Positions 40,492 to 50,430 of a stretch of 64,000 nucleotides of DNA are shown here, one piece after another. Below the pieces are notes generated by a model. It worked only from the letters and a program-made list of their open reading frames with translations, was not told where the DNA came from and did not search any database. Position numbers and translations under genes: made by a program. The DNA is from Vicinamibacterales bacterium. Lineage in GTDB: Bacteria; Acidobacteriota; Vicinamibacteria; Vicinamibacterales; 2-12-FULL-66-21. The stretch spans positions 1 to 64,000 of the forward strand of contig DASSPH010000088.1 in the NCBI GenBank assembly GCA_035699745.1, in the 5' to 3' direction. Numbering within the stretch: the stretch's first letter is position 1; the number at the start of each line of letters is the position of its first letter.

Positions 40492-41366
40492 TCACCCATC
40501 CGGAGAAGGTGCTGTTTCCCGAAGACGGCATCACGAAGGGAGATCTCGCCGCCTATTACGAGGCGGTCGCTCCGTTGATGCTGCCGCACATCTCGTCGCG
40601 GCCGGTGACGATGGAGCGGTATCCGGCCGGGATCGGCAAGCCGGGGTTCTGGCAGAAGGACGTGTCGAAGGGCTTTCCGTCGTGGCTGCAGCGCGTGGAG
40701 GTCCCGAAGAAGGACGGGGTGGTGCATCACCCGCTGGTGACGGACACCCGGTCGCTGCTCTGGATCGCGAATCAGAACACGATCACGCCGCACGTCTGGA
40801 CGTCGCGGGCGCCGGATCTCCGGCACCCGGACGTCGCCGTGTTCGATCTGGATCCGTCGCGTGAGGAGCCGGAGGTCCTGCGGGCGGCCGCGGTCGCGCT
40901 GCGCGATCTGCTCGCGGAGCTGGGGCTGCCGTGCTGGATCAAGACGTCGGGATCGAAGGGCTTTCACATCCTCACGTCCCTGGACGGCAAGACGCCGATG
41001 AACGAGGCCGCGGGATTCGCGCACGGCGTGGCGCGTCTGCTGGTGCAGCGCTATCCCCGGCAGCTCACGCTGGAGTTTCACAAGCGCGATCGCGCCGGCC
41101 GGATCCTCGTCGACACCGGCCGCAACGACTACAGCGCGACCTTCGCCGCCGCTTACGCGGTGCGGCCGAGGCGCGGCGCCCCCGTCTCGGCGCCGTGTAC
41201 GTGGGAAGAGGTGATCACCGGCGAAGTCGCGCCCGACACGTTCAACCTCCGCAACATGCCGGATCGCATCGCCACCGCCGGCGACGTGTGGGCGGATCTG
41301 CGCAAGCGCACGCGCGCGCTCAAGGGGCCGATTCAGAAACTCCGGCGCCTGCTCGACGCCGGGTAA
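40437..41366 (+). CDS. LigD polymerase/primase-like protein (stand-alone)
   Basis: A 309-residue archaeo-eukaryotic-primase-fold polymerase, the Pol domain of LigD. The metal motif is DLDP (D137, D139) in VAVFDLDPSREEPE. Other conserved blocks include KVLFPEDGITKGDLAAYYEAVAPLMLPHISSRPVTMERYPAG, WIKTSGSKGFHI and RNDYSATFAAAYAVRPRRGAPVSAPCTWEEV. It adds nucleotides at break ends in end-joining repair. It starts inside the ligase gene and its 3' end overlaps the convergent PolB gene by 47 bp, so all three repair genes are packed together. Confidence 0.9.
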   Translation: MDRSRKAPASPAARRSVVITHPEKVLFPEDGITKGDLAAYYEAVAPLMLPHISSRPVTMERYPAGIGKPGFWQKDVSKGFPSWLQRVEVPKKDGVVHHPLVTDTRSLLWIANQNTITPHVWTSRAPDLRHPDVAVFDLDPSREEPEVLRAAAVALRDLLAELGLPCWIKTSGSKGFHILTSLDGKTPMNEAAGFAHGVARLLVQRYPRQLTLEFHKRDRAGRILVDTGRNDYSATFAAAYAVRPRRGAPVSAPCTWEEVITGEVAPDTFNLRNMPDRIATAGDVWADLRKRTRALKGPIQKLRRLLDAG

Positions 41367-43662
41367 CGGGCTGCGGCTGCGGCGCCGCGTGTGCCGTTCC
41401 TGCTCGCGGCAGCGGCGTCAGCACCGTGCTGGCGCCAGCCAGCTCGTCGTCGAACAGCGATGGCTGCATCGGATCCGCGACGATTGCCAGCAGGTGCTCG
41501 GGGCGCAGCGCCCGGGCGAGACGCTCGCTGAAGATGTCACGCAGCACGCGCACGTAGTGCTCGACGTCGTAATCGTGCGCGTCGAGCGCGGCATCGGCGC
41601 GGGTCCCGTCCTCCTGTTCCGACACCAGTCCGGCGCCGCCCGTGGCCGTGCGATAGACGCGCACCCGTTCGCCGATCGTCCAGCTGGTCCGCCCCGCCTC
41701 GAGCAGCGCCTCGTAGGTGAGCTCTCGCCGCCGGTCGCGGCTCGCCAGATACCGCGCCGCCGTCTTGGTCAGCCGCACGCGCGACGAGACGTCGCCGGTC
41801 GGTATCTCGCGCCGCCGCAGCGCCTCCACCGTCTCGACGAACGCGGCGCGGACCCCCGGAATGTCGCGGAGCAGCAGGCGCTCCAGCGCGCGGCGCAGGA
41901 ACGCCTCGCCGAAGGGCGCGGCGCGGCTCGATCGAAAGGCGACCCCTTTCAGGATCAGCGCGCCGCCGTAGGTGAGCAGTGCGTAGTTCTTCGGTTCGTG
42001 CGACAGCATCGCGCGATACCGGCCGTCGAACTCCAGCTGCACCAGGGGCGGCAGCAGCGCCGCCACCTCGGAGACGACGCGGCGTTCGTCGGCGTCGGTC
42101 CACGCGTCGGGCACCGAGAAATACACGCCGTCGGTGTCCGCCTCCAGCAGCGTGACGCCGCGCGCCTCCAGCCCGCGGCACATCAGCGCGAGCACGTCCC
42201 GTCCGCGGCGGGTGACTTCGTTGGCCGCCTGCACGTCCGCGAACCGCGTCAGTCCACTGCCCGCGGCCAGATAGCCGTAGGCGGAGTTCACGACCAGCTT
42301 CAGCGCCGCAGACATCGCCTCGTGCGTGAAGCGCTCGCTCGACTCCGCGGGGGCGCCCCTGGCGCGCGCCTTGGCCTCGAGCCGGCGTTCGACCAGGCGA
42401 TCGACGAGCGCAAGCATCGCTCCGAGCGTGTCGCGGGCGGGGCCGATCCGGTACGAGCGCATCAACGAGGGATACAGGCTGGCGACGTCCGCCTTCACGA
42501 CGCGCCGCGCCACTCCGGTGGCGAAGAGATGCAGGGCGGCACCGGTGTGCGGCTCGCGATCGCCGCCGCCGTACGCGGGCAGCGCGTGTCCGGCGCGAAT
42601 GTACGCCCGCACCAGCAGCGGATCGATGATGCCGGTCGCGGCGCCGGCGTCGGCGACCCGCTCGTAGCGCCGCGGCGCCATCTGCGCGAGCGCGAACGCC
42701 GCGCCGCCCAGGATCCGCGCGAGCGCGGCGACCTCCTCCACGTCCTGCGCGGCGTAGCGGCGCACCGGCGCGGGATCGCGGCGGTATTCCTCGTAGATCC
42801 GGTCGCCGGGAATGTAGACGCGATTGCCGGCGGCAACCCCGAAGTGCCGCGCCACCGCCTTCAGCCCGCGCCACGGCAGATCACCCGTCGAAAAGCCGTA
42901 GCGCACGACCGCGTCCATCGTGTCGATCAGTTCGCGTCCCTGGGCCACGTAGCGGATGCGGCGAGCCTCGTCCTGTTCGTCGGCGATGCCGCGTCTCGCC
43001 GGCCGCTGGCGCAGCCCGCGGCCGACGCGCCCGAGCGGCAGGGCGACACGCAGCATCCGTGCGCGCCTTGCCAGGAACGGCAGATCGAAGCCGTGGAGGT
43101 TGTGATTCTCGATCACGTCGGGATCGGCGGCGGCAATCGTCAGCACCAGGTTGCGGATCAACTCCGCTTCGCTGGCCGCGTCCTCACCCGCCGCTTCCAG
43201 TACGCGGGTCGCACCGTCAGGGGTGCGGATCGCGATCATGAAGATCCGGTCCGCCGCCGCGTCGAGTCCGGTGGTTTCGAGATCGAACTGAAGGCGGTGG
43301 AGCGCGTCGAACGGCAGATCGCGGAAGTAGGTGCGGCCGGTGGAGACGAGGTACTGCTCCTCCGGCGGCAGAATCAGGATCCGATCCTTGCCCAGCTCCT
43401 TCAGCGGCTGCAGCCGCCGGCCGTCCTCGGCGTGGACGAGAAACCGGAGCGCGCCGGGACCCTCGAGCTCGCGGTAGCGGAAGTGCCCGGACGGCGGGCC
43501 GAGCGGTTCGAGCGAGTCGAGCAGGGCCCACGGCCTGAACCGCGCGTCTTCGCGAACCAGCGCACCCGACTCTGGAATCCGGCGCCAGACGATCGCGCGC
43601 CCGTCCCACTCCGCCCAGACCGAGACGATACCCGGCGTCGGATCCCATCCCGCGTCATACAT
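41320..43662 (-). CDS. B-family DNA polymerase (PolB/Pol II-type)
   Basis: A 780-residue family B DNA polymerase. Exonuclease motifs are FDLETTGL (I, about 126-133), ENHNLHGFDLPFL (II) and YAAQDV (III). Polymerase motifs are VVKADVASLYPSLM (A), KLVVNSAYGYLAA (B) and EADTDGVYFS (C, with catalytic DTD). All appear intact, so the enzyme should both synthesise and proofread DNA. Near the C-terminus QPSLF (733-737) is a typical clamp-binding peptide. It lies convergent with the LigD genes and probably acts in repair or damage-tolerant synthesis. Confidence 0.92.
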   Translation of the reverse strand: MYDAGWDPTPGIVSVWAEWDGRAIVWRRIPESGALVREDARFRPWALLDSLEPLGPPSGHFRYRELEGPGALRFLVHAEDGRRLQPLKELGKDRILILPPEEQYLVSTGRTYFRDLPFDALHRLQFDLETTGLDAAADRIFMIAIRTPDGATRVLEAAGEDAASEAELIRNLVLTIAAADPDVIENHNLHGFDLPFLARRARMLRVALPLGRVGRGLRQRPARRGIADEQDEARRIRYVAQGRELIDTMDAVVRYGFSTGDLPWRGLKAVARHFGVAAGNRVYIPGDRIYEEYRRDPAPVRRYAAQDVEEVAALARILGGAAFALAQMAPRRYERVADAGAATGIIDPLLVRAYIRAGHALPAYGGGDREPHTGAALHLFATGVARRVVKADVASLYPSLMRSYRIGPARDTLGAMLALVDRLVERRLEAKARARGAPAESSERFTHEAMSAALKLVVNSAYGYLAAGSGLTRFADVQAANEVTRRGRDVLALMCRGLEARGVTLLEADTDGVYFSVPDAWTDADERRVVSEVAALLPPLVQLEFDGRYRAMLSHEPKNYALLTYGGALILKGVAFRSSRAAPFGEAFLRRALERLLLRDIPGVRAAFVETVEALRRREIPTGDVSSRVRLTKTAARYLASRDRRRELTYEALLEAGRTSWTIGERVRVYRTATGGAGLVSEQEDGTRADAALDAHDYDVEHYVRVLRDIFSERLARALRPEHLLAIVADPMQPSLFDDELAGASTVLTPLPRAGTAHAAPQPQPVTRRRAGAGVSESAP

Positions 43663-43732
43663 CGGCGCCTGGATCTTAAGCCGGGTGAGGGCGCCGCCGC
43701 GTGTGCCGCCACGAAGGCGCCGGATCTCCCGG

Positions 43733-44614
43733 CTAATCCGGATTGATGTACCGGTATAGCAGGCGGATCAACGTGTAGGCCTTCGGCATCGTGTCCTGCG
43801 TGAACGCAATCGTATCGGGCGAGGGACGCTGCATGCCCGGGAGGTTTTCCGCCACCTCGGGAATCGCAATCTCCTGGAACTGCACCTCGACGCGGTAGCT
43901 CCCCTCGCGCCGCGGCGCGAATCTCTTCGCGGCGGCGACACCGTCGCGCGCGCCACGCTCGATGTCCGCATGCGCGTCCCTGAACGGGCGCAGCTCCGCG
44001 GCGCGCGGGTTGATCGCACGCTTGACCGCGACCGTGCGCGCGCCGGTCGCGATCTCCGCCACCTGCTTCACCGCGACGTCGTCGCCGGTGACGAGCACCA
44101 CGGGAACGCCGTACCATGCCGCGACCAGCGTGTTCAGCCCGCCCTCCCCCATCGACGTGCCGTTGACGCGCACGTCGCGGACGACGCCGCTGCCGGTGTG
44201 CGCGAACAGGCCCGCCGGATGGCCGGCCTTGGCGTGGTAGCCGACGAAGATCGCCGCGTCGAACGTCTCGTCGAGCCCCTCCATCATCCCCGACCGCTTG
44301 AAGCTGTGGCTGATGAGGCGGACCTCGGGATCCAGATCCTCGAGCCGCAGGTTGCGCATGCTCCCGTGGGAGTCGTTCACGACGACCGCCGTGGCGCCGC
44401 CGGCGCGCGCGCCGCGAATCGCCGCGTTCACGTCGTCGGCCATCATCTTCCGCGACCGTCCGTACTCGGAGCCCGTGGCCGACAGCTGGTCCGAGCCGGA
44501 GATTCCGCTGATCCCTTCCATGTCGGCCGAGATGAATACTTTCTTGCCGGGCTGCGCGCCCGCCGGAAACGACAACAGAATCGACGCCGCGACCGCGGCC
44601 AACGCTCGCCTCAT
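43733..44614 (-). CDS. M55-family peptidase (D-aminopeptidase DppA-like), exported
   Basis: A 293-residue exported metallopeptidase of family M55. After the signal peptide (MRRALAAVAASILLSFPAGA) comes KVFISADMEGISG (metal ligands D and E), followed by VVVNDSHGSMRNL and FVGYHAKAGHPAGLFAHTGSG (further His ligands), then MGEGGLNTLVAAWYGVPVVLVTGDD. DppA cleaves D-Ala-containing dipeptides, so a role in peptidoglycan-fragment or D-peptide turnover is likely. The ATG at complement 44612-44614 has AAGGAG upstream. It is divergent from the UvrA2-like gene with 66 bp between starts. Confidence 0.88.
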   Translation of the reverse strand: MRRALAAVAASILLSFPAGAQPGKKVFISADMEGISGISGSDQLSATGSEYGRSRKMMADDVNAAIRGARAGGATAVVVNDSHGSMRNLRLEDLDPEVRLISHSFKRSGMMEGLDETFDAAIFVGYHAKAGHPAGLFAHTGSGVVRDVRVNGTSMGEGGLNTLVAAWYGVPVVLVTGDDVAVKQVAEIATGARTVAVKRAINPRAAELRPFRDAHADIERGARDGVAAAKRFAPRREGSYRVEVQFQEIAIPEVAENLPGMQRPSPDTIAFTQDTMPKAYTLIRLLYRYINPD

Positions 44615-44680
44615 GGGTGCTCCTTGGCTCTGCATTATCTGCGAGACCCGGCCCTGCACGGCAGTTGCATGGTTCTCTGT

Positions 44681-47224
44681 ATGGCCGGGTTCGTCGACGT
44701 CCGAGGCGCGCGCGAGCACAACCTGAAGAACGTCGACGTGCGGATCCCGCGCGACGCGCTGGTCGTCTTCACGGGCGTGTCGGGCTCGGGCAAGTCATCG
44801 CTCGCGTTCGGCACGCTCTACGCCGAGGCGCAGCGCCGCTACCTGGAATCGGTCTCGCCGTACGCACGGCGCCTGTTCCATCAGATGGCCGTCCCCGAGG
44901 TCGACGACATCGACGGGCTGCCGCCCGCAGTGGCGCTGCAGCAGCAGCGCGGCACGCCGACCACGCGATCCTCGGTCGGCAGCGTGACCACGCTGTCGAA
45001 CCTGCTGCGCATGCTGTATTCGCGCGCCGGCGACTATCCGCCCGGCCAGCCGCTGCTCTATGCCGAATCGTTCTCGCCGAACACGCCGGAAGGCGCGTGC
45101 CCGGAGTGCCATGGGCTCGGACGCATCTACGACGCGACGGAAGAGTCCATGGTCCGTGACGATACGCTGACCATCCGCGAGCGCGCCGTCGCCGCCTGGC
45201 CGCCGGCATGGCACGGCCAGAACCTGCGGGACATTCTCGTCACGCTCGGGTATGACGTCGACCGCCCCTGGCGCGACCTGCCGAAGAAGCAGCGCGACTG
45301 GATCCTGTTCACCGACGAGCAGCCCACGGTACCCGTCTACGCCGGCTGCACGCCCGCGGAAACCAGGCGGGCGTTGAAGCGCAAGGAAGAACCCAGCTAC
45401 ATGGGCACGTTCACCGGCGCGCGGCGCTACGTGCTCCATACATTCGCGACGACGCAGAGCGCGCTGATGAAGAAGCGGGTCTCCCGGTTCCTGGTCAGCA
45501 CCGAATGTCCCCGCTGCCACGGACGCCGGCTGAAACGCGAAGCGCTGTCCGTGAGGTTCGCCGGCCTCGACATCACCGAGATGTCCCGGCTGCCTCTCAA
45601 ACGCCTGGCGGCGCTCTTCGCGCCGTACGGATCGGCCAGCCCCCGGGCGGCCGCGCTCGACGAGGCCCACCCCGAAAGAGCGGCGGTGACGCGCCGCATC
45701 GCCGACGATCTGCGGGCGCGCCTCGACGTGCTGCTCGATCTCGGCCTCGGCTACCTGACGCTCGAGCGCAGCACGCCGACGCTGTCGCCAGGCGAGCTGC
45801 AGCGGCTCAGGCTCGCCACGCAGGTTCGATCGAACCTCTTCGGCGTCGTCTACGTTCTCGACGAGCCGTCCGCGGGGCTGCACCCCGCCGACACCGAGGC
45901 CCTGTTGCGCGCTCTCGACAAGTTGAAAGCGTCGGGCAACTCGCTGTTCGTCGTCGAACACGAAATCGAAGTGATTCGCCATGCGGACTGGATCGTGGAC
46001 GTCGGACCGGCGGCGGGGCAGCATGGCGGGCGCGTTCTCTATAGCGGACCGCTCGAGGGACTCGCCGAAGTCGGCGAATCCAGGACACGTCTCTATCTGT
46101 TCGACGAGGGGCGGCGCAGCAGGCGCCCCGCGCGGCGGACGCCGAAAGACTGGCTGCGGCTCGCCGGCGTCACGAAGAACAATCTGCGCCGGCTCGACGC
46201 CGCCTTTCCGCTCGGCGTGTTGAGCACCGTCACCGGCGTTTCCGGCTCCGGCAAGTCGAGCCTCGTCAGTCAGTCGCTCGTCGAGCTGGTCGCCGAATCG
46301 CTCGGCCAGAGTCTGGACGCCGCCGACGACGCCGGGCCGGCGCTCGAACGCGAGGCGCCGGCTGCCGCCGGCGGACGAATCGTCGGCGGCATGGAGCACG
46401 TGCGCAGGCTCGTCCAGGTGGACCAGAGGCCGATCGGCCGGACGCCGCGATCGAACCTCGCCACCTACACCGGCCTCTTCGATCACGTGCGCGCGTTGTT
46501 CGCCTCGACGCCAGGCGCCCGCGCCCGGCGGTACGACGCCGGGCGATTCTCGTTCAACGTGAAGAAGGGGCGCTGCGAGACCTGCGAGGGGGAGGGATTC
46601 GTGATGGTGGAGCTGCTCTTCCTGCCCAGCGTCTACGCGCCGTGCCCGGCCTGTCATGGCGCGCGCTACAACCCCAGGACGCTCGAGATCCACTACCGCG
46701 GGAAATCGATCGCCGACGTGCTGCAGCTCACGGTGGACGATGCCTGGGAGTTCTTCGCGGACGATCCGGCGGTGCGGCGCGCGCTCGACGTGCTGCGCGA
46801 AGTCGGCGTCGGCTACCTGCGCCTCGGCCAGCCCGCCACGGAACTCTCGGGAGGCGAGGCGCAGCGGATCAAGCTGGCGGCGGAGCTGCAGCGGCCGCAG
46901 CGCGGCGACTCCCTCTACGTGCTCGACGAACCCACCACCGGGCTGCATGCCTCCGACGTCGAGCGGCTGCTGGCGCAGCTCGAGCGTCTGGTCGACGCCG
47001 GGAACACGGTCATCGTCGTCGAACACGACATGCAGGTCGTCACCGCGAGCGACTGGGTGATCGACGTCGGCCCGGGTGCCGGGGACGAAGGAGGGCGCAT
47101 CGTCGCCCAGGGTCCGCCCGAGCGCGTGGCGGCAGCCCGCGGGAGCAGGACGGCTCCCTACCTGCGCCAGGCGCTGAGCGGCGGGCTGGTGCCGGGCCCC
47201 GCCTATTCCGACCTGAGCGCCTGA
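44681..47224 (+). CDS. UvrA-like excinuclease ATPase (class II/UvrA2)
   Basis: An 847-residue ABC ATPase of the UvrA type with two nucleotide sites. Walker A sequences are [13 protein letters not shown] and [12 protein letters not shown]. Signature motifs are [12 protein letters not shown] and [12 protein letters not shown]. Zinc-type CxxC pairs are [25 protein letters not shown] and CPACHGAR. It is shorter than the usual UvrA (about 940 residues), as expected for UvrA2 proteins, which tend to lack the UvrB-binding insert. UvrA2 proteins bind damaged DNA and are linked with drug or damage resistance in some bacteria. An alternative ATG at 44669 would add four residues. Confidence 0.88.
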   Translation: MAGFVDVRGAREHNLKNVDVRIPRDALVVFTGVSGSGKSSLAFGTLYAEAQRRYLESVSPYARRLFHQMAVPEVDDIDGLPPAVALQQQRGTPTTRSSVGSVTTLSNLLRMLYSRAGDYPPGQPLLYAESFSPNTPEGACPECHGLGRIYDATEESMVRDDTLTIRERAVAAWPPAWHGQNLRDILVTLGYDVDRPWRDLPKKQRDWILFTDEQPTVPVYAGCTPAETRRALKRKEEPSYMGTFTGARRYVLHTFATTQSALMKKRVSRFLVSTECPRCHGRRLKREALSVRFAGLDITEMSRLPLKRLAALFAPYGSASPRAAALDEAHPERAAVTRRIADDLRARLDVLLDLGLGYLTLERSTPTLSPGELQRLRLATQVRSNLFGVVYVLDEPSAGLHPADTEALLRALDKLKASGNSLFVVEHEIEVIRHADWIVDVGPAAGQHGGRVLYSGPLEGLAEVGESRTRLYLFDEGRRSRRPARRTPKDWLRLAGVTKNNLRRLDAAFPLGVLSTVTGVSGSGKSSLVSQSLVELVAESLGQSLDAADDAGPALEREAPAAAGGRIVGGMEHVRRLVQVDQRPIGRTPRSNLATYTGLFDHVRALFASTPGARARRYDAGRFSFNVKKGRCETCEGEGFVMVELLFLPSVYAPCPACHGARYNPRTLEIHYRGKSIADVLQLTVDDAWEFFADDPAVRRALDVLREVGVGYLRLGQPATELSGGEAQRIKLAAELQRPQRGDSLYVLDEPTTGLHASDVERLLAQLERLVDAGNTVIVVEHDMQVVTASDWVIDVGPGAGDEGGRIVAQGPPERVAAARGSRTAPYLRQALSGGLVPGPAYSDLSA

Positions 47225-49650
47225 ATGACGTCGACGCGCGACGCGCGCGCGGCGGGCATGAGCGACGCGGCGATTGCCGCGGCGATCAGAACCGCCGCTG
47301 CGACGACGATCGGGAGCGCGCCCGGGATGCGCACCTCCTGCACGTAGCTGCCGACGACCTTCGCGAGCAGCAGCCCGCCGATCGTTCCGGCGACGATCCC
47401 GGCGCAGGCGATCACGGCGCCCTCGCCGAGCACGCGCGTCAGGAGATGCCGCGGGGCGGAGCCGATTGCCAGGCGGATCCCGAACTCCCGGGTCCGCGCG
47501 CTGACCGAGAAGGCGAGTACGCCGGCCACGCCGACGATCGCGATGACGAATGCCACCGTGGCGAATCCGCCGAACACCAGCGCGTTGAGCCGATCCGGCG
47601 CCAGCACTTCGGCGCGGATGTCTTCCAGGGTGGCGGCCTGCTCCACCGGCTGCTCCGCCGACAGCTCGCGGACGATGCGGGTGATCGACGGCACGAGCGC
47701 ATACGGATCCGTTCGCGCGTGCACGAAGAAGCGGCCGCCGCCGATCTCCTGCTCGAAGGGGTGATACACGGCAAGCGCCGGCCCCGGGACGATGTTCTCG
47801 TCGTCGATATCGGCGGCGATTCCCACGATGCGGCGCCCCTCGGTGCTGACGTCGATGAACTTCATCACCGGATCGGTCCAGCGAAGCCGCCGGTTCAGCG
47901 CGTCCTGATTCGGAAACATCCGGCGCGCCAGGCTCTGGCTGACGATCACCACGCGATCGGTGTCGCGCCGGTCGCCGTCGCTGAAATCGCGGCCGGCGAC
48001 GATCGGGACGCCGAGCGCGGCGAAGAATCCCGGGGAGACGGTGCGGAAGCGCGCGCGCGGGTCCTCTTCGCCGTTGCCTTTCGCGTAGCCCTCCACCATG
48101 AACTGGAAACCTGGCCCGAACCCGCCGGCGTCGCGCCACGGCACGATCGTGCCGACCGCCACCCTCTCCACCCCGGGCAGCTCGCCGATCCGCCGCAATG
48201 CTTCCTTGTAGAAACGCGTCGTATCCTGAGGGCCGCGCTCGAAGGAAATCGCGGGCACGTTCAGCGCCAGCACGTTGTTCTTGAACCCCGTCTCGGCCCG
48301 CTGCAGCGCGACCAGCGCCGTCAGCAGCATCCCGGCCCCCGCCAGCAGCACGAACGACGCCGCGATCTGCGTCACCGCGAACGCGCGCAGGCGGCGGTTC
48401 GTCCCGGACGTGATGCGCACGTTCCCGCCGGTGAGCCCGAAGCCGCTCGCGGCGTCCGGGGACGGCAGGCGCGGTACGAATGCGAGCAGCGCGGCCGCCG
48501 CAATCGCCAGTCCGGCGCCGACCCAGAGCAGGGACGCGTCCACCGTGACGTCGAGGGCGCGGACCGAGAAGCGCGACGCGTAGCGTGCCAGGATTGCGAC
48601 CATCGGCCGCGCGAGCAGGATGCCCAGCAGCGCCCCGGCCCCGCACAAGAGCAGGCTCTCGGCCAGCAGCGTCCGGCGCAGCGCCCAGTTGCCGGCGCCG
48701 AGGGCCGCCCGGATCGCCAGCTCACCCTGCCGGCGAACCGAGCGCGCGAGGATCAGGTTCGCCACGTTGGAGCACGCGATCACGAACACGAGCGCTGACG
48801 CCGCGAGCAGCACGAGCAGCACGGTCCGCGCCGACGACGTGATCTGATCGCGAAGCCCGACCGCCTCCAGGCGGAAGTCGCCGTCCTTGGGGTACGACTC
48901 CGGATGGTCCTTCACCATCGCGGCGTGAATCGTCCGCAGCTCCGCGCGCGCGCCGTCCAGCGTCGCGCCCGGCGCGAGCCGGCCGAACAGCTCGGTCATC
49001 CGGTGAACGCGCCCGTCCACCATCGTCGCGGACAGATGGTGCGGACTCGTCACGACGTTGGCGATGATTTCCGTTTCCGAGGGATACGGGACCGACGGCT
49101 CGAGGACGCCCACGATCGTCGCCGACCGATCGCCGAGGCGGATGGCCTTGCCGACCACGGCGGGATCGCCGCCGAGCGCGGTCGACCAGAACCGGTGGGT
49201 AAGCACCGCCGCCCCCGCGGCGTTCGGCCCGTCGTCCGTCGCGTCGAGGAGGCGGCCGGCGACCGGCTTCAGGCCCATCACGTTGAAATACGAGCCGCCG
49301 ACGACCCCAGCGCGCACCACCCGCGGCTCGCCGAGCCCGATCAGGGTGAACTGGATCACCGAGAAATCGCCGAACTCCGCGATCGCCTTGGACCGCGACT
49401 GGAAGTCACGGATCTCCGGCACGGAGAAGTTCGCGTTGTCGGCGCCGATGCCGGTCGCGGTCTGACGAATGTAGATGAGGCGGTCTTCGTCACGGTTGAC
49501 GAGCGGGCGCAGCAGCACCCCGCGGACGACGCTGAAGATCGCCGCGTTGGCGCCGATGCCGAGCGCCAGCGTCACGATGACGGTGAGGGCCAGCCCCTTG
49601 ACGCGGAACAGGGAGCGTGCCCCCTGCCGCAGGTCCATGCCGAAGTTCAT
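47203..49650 (-). CDS. ADOP-type permease without adjacent PadR
   Basis: An 815-residue MacB/FtsX-fold duplicated permease. Hallmarks are the N-terminal DLRQGARSLFRVKGLALTVIVTLALGIGANAAIFSVVRGVLLRPL, ACSNVANLILARSVRRQGELAIRAALGAGNWALRR at the first C-terminal set and SARTREFGIRLAIGSAPRHLLTRVLGEG at the second. It lacks the N-terminal prefix seen in the 14.0 kb protein and has no PadR neighbour. Its partner ATPase is not visible, as is usual for this group. The stop overlaps the convergent UvrA2-like gene by 22 bp. Confidence 0.87.
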   Translation of the reverse strand: MNFGMDLRQGARSLFRVKGLALTVIVTLALGIGANAAIFSVVRGVLLRPLVNRDEDRLIYIRQTATGIGADNANFSVPEIRDFQSRSKAIAEFGDFSVIQFTLIGLGEPRVVRAGVVGGSYFNVMGLKPVAGRLLDATDDGPNAAGAAVLTHRFWSTALGGDPAVVGKAIRLGDRSATIVGVLEPSVPYPSETEIIANVVTSPHHLSATMVDGRVHRMTELFGRLAPGATLDGARAELRTIHAAMVKDHPESYPKDGDFRLEAVGLRDQITSSARTVLLVLLAASALVFVIACSNVANLILARSVRRQGELAIRAALGAGNWALRRTLLAESLLLCGAGALLGILLARPMVAILARYASRFSVRALDVTVDASLLWVGAGLAIAAAALLAFVPRLPSPDAASGFGLTGGNVRITSGTNRRLRAFAVTQIAASFVLLAGAGMLLTALVALQRAETGFKNNVLALNVPAISFERGPQDTTRFYKEALRRIGELPGVERVAVGTIVPWRDAGGFGPGFQFMVEGYAKGNGEEDPRARFRTVSPGFFAALGVPIVAGRDFSDGDRRDTDRVVIVSQSLARRMFPNQDALNRRLRWTDPVMKFIDVSTEGRRIVGIAADIDDENIVPGPALAVYHPFEQEIGGGRFFVHARTDPYALVPSITRIVRELSAEQPVEQAATLEDIRAEVLAPDRLNALVFGGFATVAFVIAIVGVAGVLAFSVSARTREFGIRLAIGSAPRHLLTRVLGEGAVIACAGIVAGTIGGLLLAKVVGSYVQEVRIPGALPIVVAAAVLIAAAIAASLMPAARASRVDVIQALRSE

Positions 49651-49692
49651 ATGCCTCTCTCGCTCCTTGATTACTCGTCGAGCGGGATTCCT

Positions 49693-49944
49693 TTAAATCG
49701 ACATCCGGACGTTACTTTCTTCTGAGCGCGTCGACGCTCCAGGGTCCGGAGCCGCGGCGGAAAAGTATAGCCAGAGCCCCTCGACCGCTTCCAGCGTGCC
49801 TCCGATACCGATTTGCTCATCAACGGTGCCGCCCCGCCGCCCCGCATGCCAGCCGGCCAGCCGGCCAGCCGGCCAGCCGAAGAGCTTCATCGCGCCTGCC
49901 GGAACGAACATGAAGGCGGCGACGACGCGGAGCAGGTTCTGCAC
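49693..49944 (-). pseudogene. DoxX-family remnant
   Basis: Read from a GTG at complement 49942-49944, this gives VQNLLRVVAAFMFVPAGAMKLFGWPAG, which matches the first helices of the DoxX family. It continues in frame with IGGTLEAVEGLWL, similar to the next helix, and then turns into unrelated sequence before a stop at 49693. Four 8-bp repeat units (CCAGCCGG on the plus strand) lie inside it. I therefore read it as a truncated, probably non-functional gene. A DoxX next to a YCII/ECF42 pair is a common arrangement to my knowledge. Confidence 0.5.
49849..49880. repeat. Four tandem 8-bp units, CCAGCCGG type
   Basis: The first three units are CCAGCCGG and the fourth is CCAGCCGA. The unit is not a multiple of three, so a change in copy number would shift the reading frame of the DoxX remnant. 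That is the usual signature of a slippage-prone repeat. Confidence 0.7.
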
Positions 49945-49998
49945 TATTGTCGATCCCGGCCCGCCCGATTCGACCAATCGGCAGAAGGAGAACAGAAC

Positions 49999-50430
49999 AT
50001 GCGTGTGATGGTGATCGTGAAGGCGAGCAGGGAATCGGAAGCCGGGACGATGCCGGATGAGAAGATGCTCACCGAGATGGGCAAATTCAACGAAGAGCTG
50101 GTGAAGGCCGGCGTCATGCTGGCGGGGGAAGGGCTGCACTCAAGCGCCAAGGGGAAGCGCGTCCGTTTCTCGGGCAGCCGGCGCACCGTGGTGGACGGCC
50201 CGTTCGCCGAGACGAAGGAGCTCATCGCCGGCTTCTGGATCTGGAAGGTCAACTCGATGGACGAGGCGGTCGAGTGGGTGAAGCGCTGCCCGAACCCGCA
50301 TCCGTCAGATTCGGAGATCGAGATCCGGCAGATCTTCGAGAACGAGGATTTCGGCGAGGAGTTCACGCCCGAGCTGCGCGCCCAGGAAGATCGTCTGCGG
50401 GCTGAGATCGCCAGGAACGAGAAGAAGTGA
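49999..50430 (+). CDS. YCII/DGPF-domain protein
   Basis: A 143-residue protein of the YCII (DGPF) family. The diagnostic VVDGPFAETKELIAGFW carries the motif at 66-69. The fold is a ferredoxin-like dimer (MRVMVIVKASRESEAG at the start). A strong AGAAGGAG site precedes the ATG. It directly precedes an ECF42 sigma factor (GTGA overlap), the typical partner of this family, and the pair follows a truncated DoxX gene. The role of DGPF proteins is not settled; they may feed a signal to the sigma factor. Confidence 0.9.
   Translation: MRVMVIVKASRESEAGTMPDEKMLTEMGKFNEELVKAGVMLAGEGLHSSAKGKRVRFSGSRRTVVDGPFAETKELIAGFWIWKVNSMDEAVEWVKRCPNPHPSDSEIEIRQIFENEDFGEEFTPELRAQEDRLRAEIARNEKK

Noticed and set aside
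39661-41366. Ligase and polymerase as one frameshifted LigD
   Set aside because: The two proteins have complete, separate starts and the usual domain ends, and overlap in different frames; two genes is the simpler reading.
44795-48646. Minus-strand open frame of 1283 codons
   Set aside because: It is antisense to the UvrA2-like gene and overlaps the ADOP gene in another frame; its translation is low-complexity Arg/Gly/Ala.
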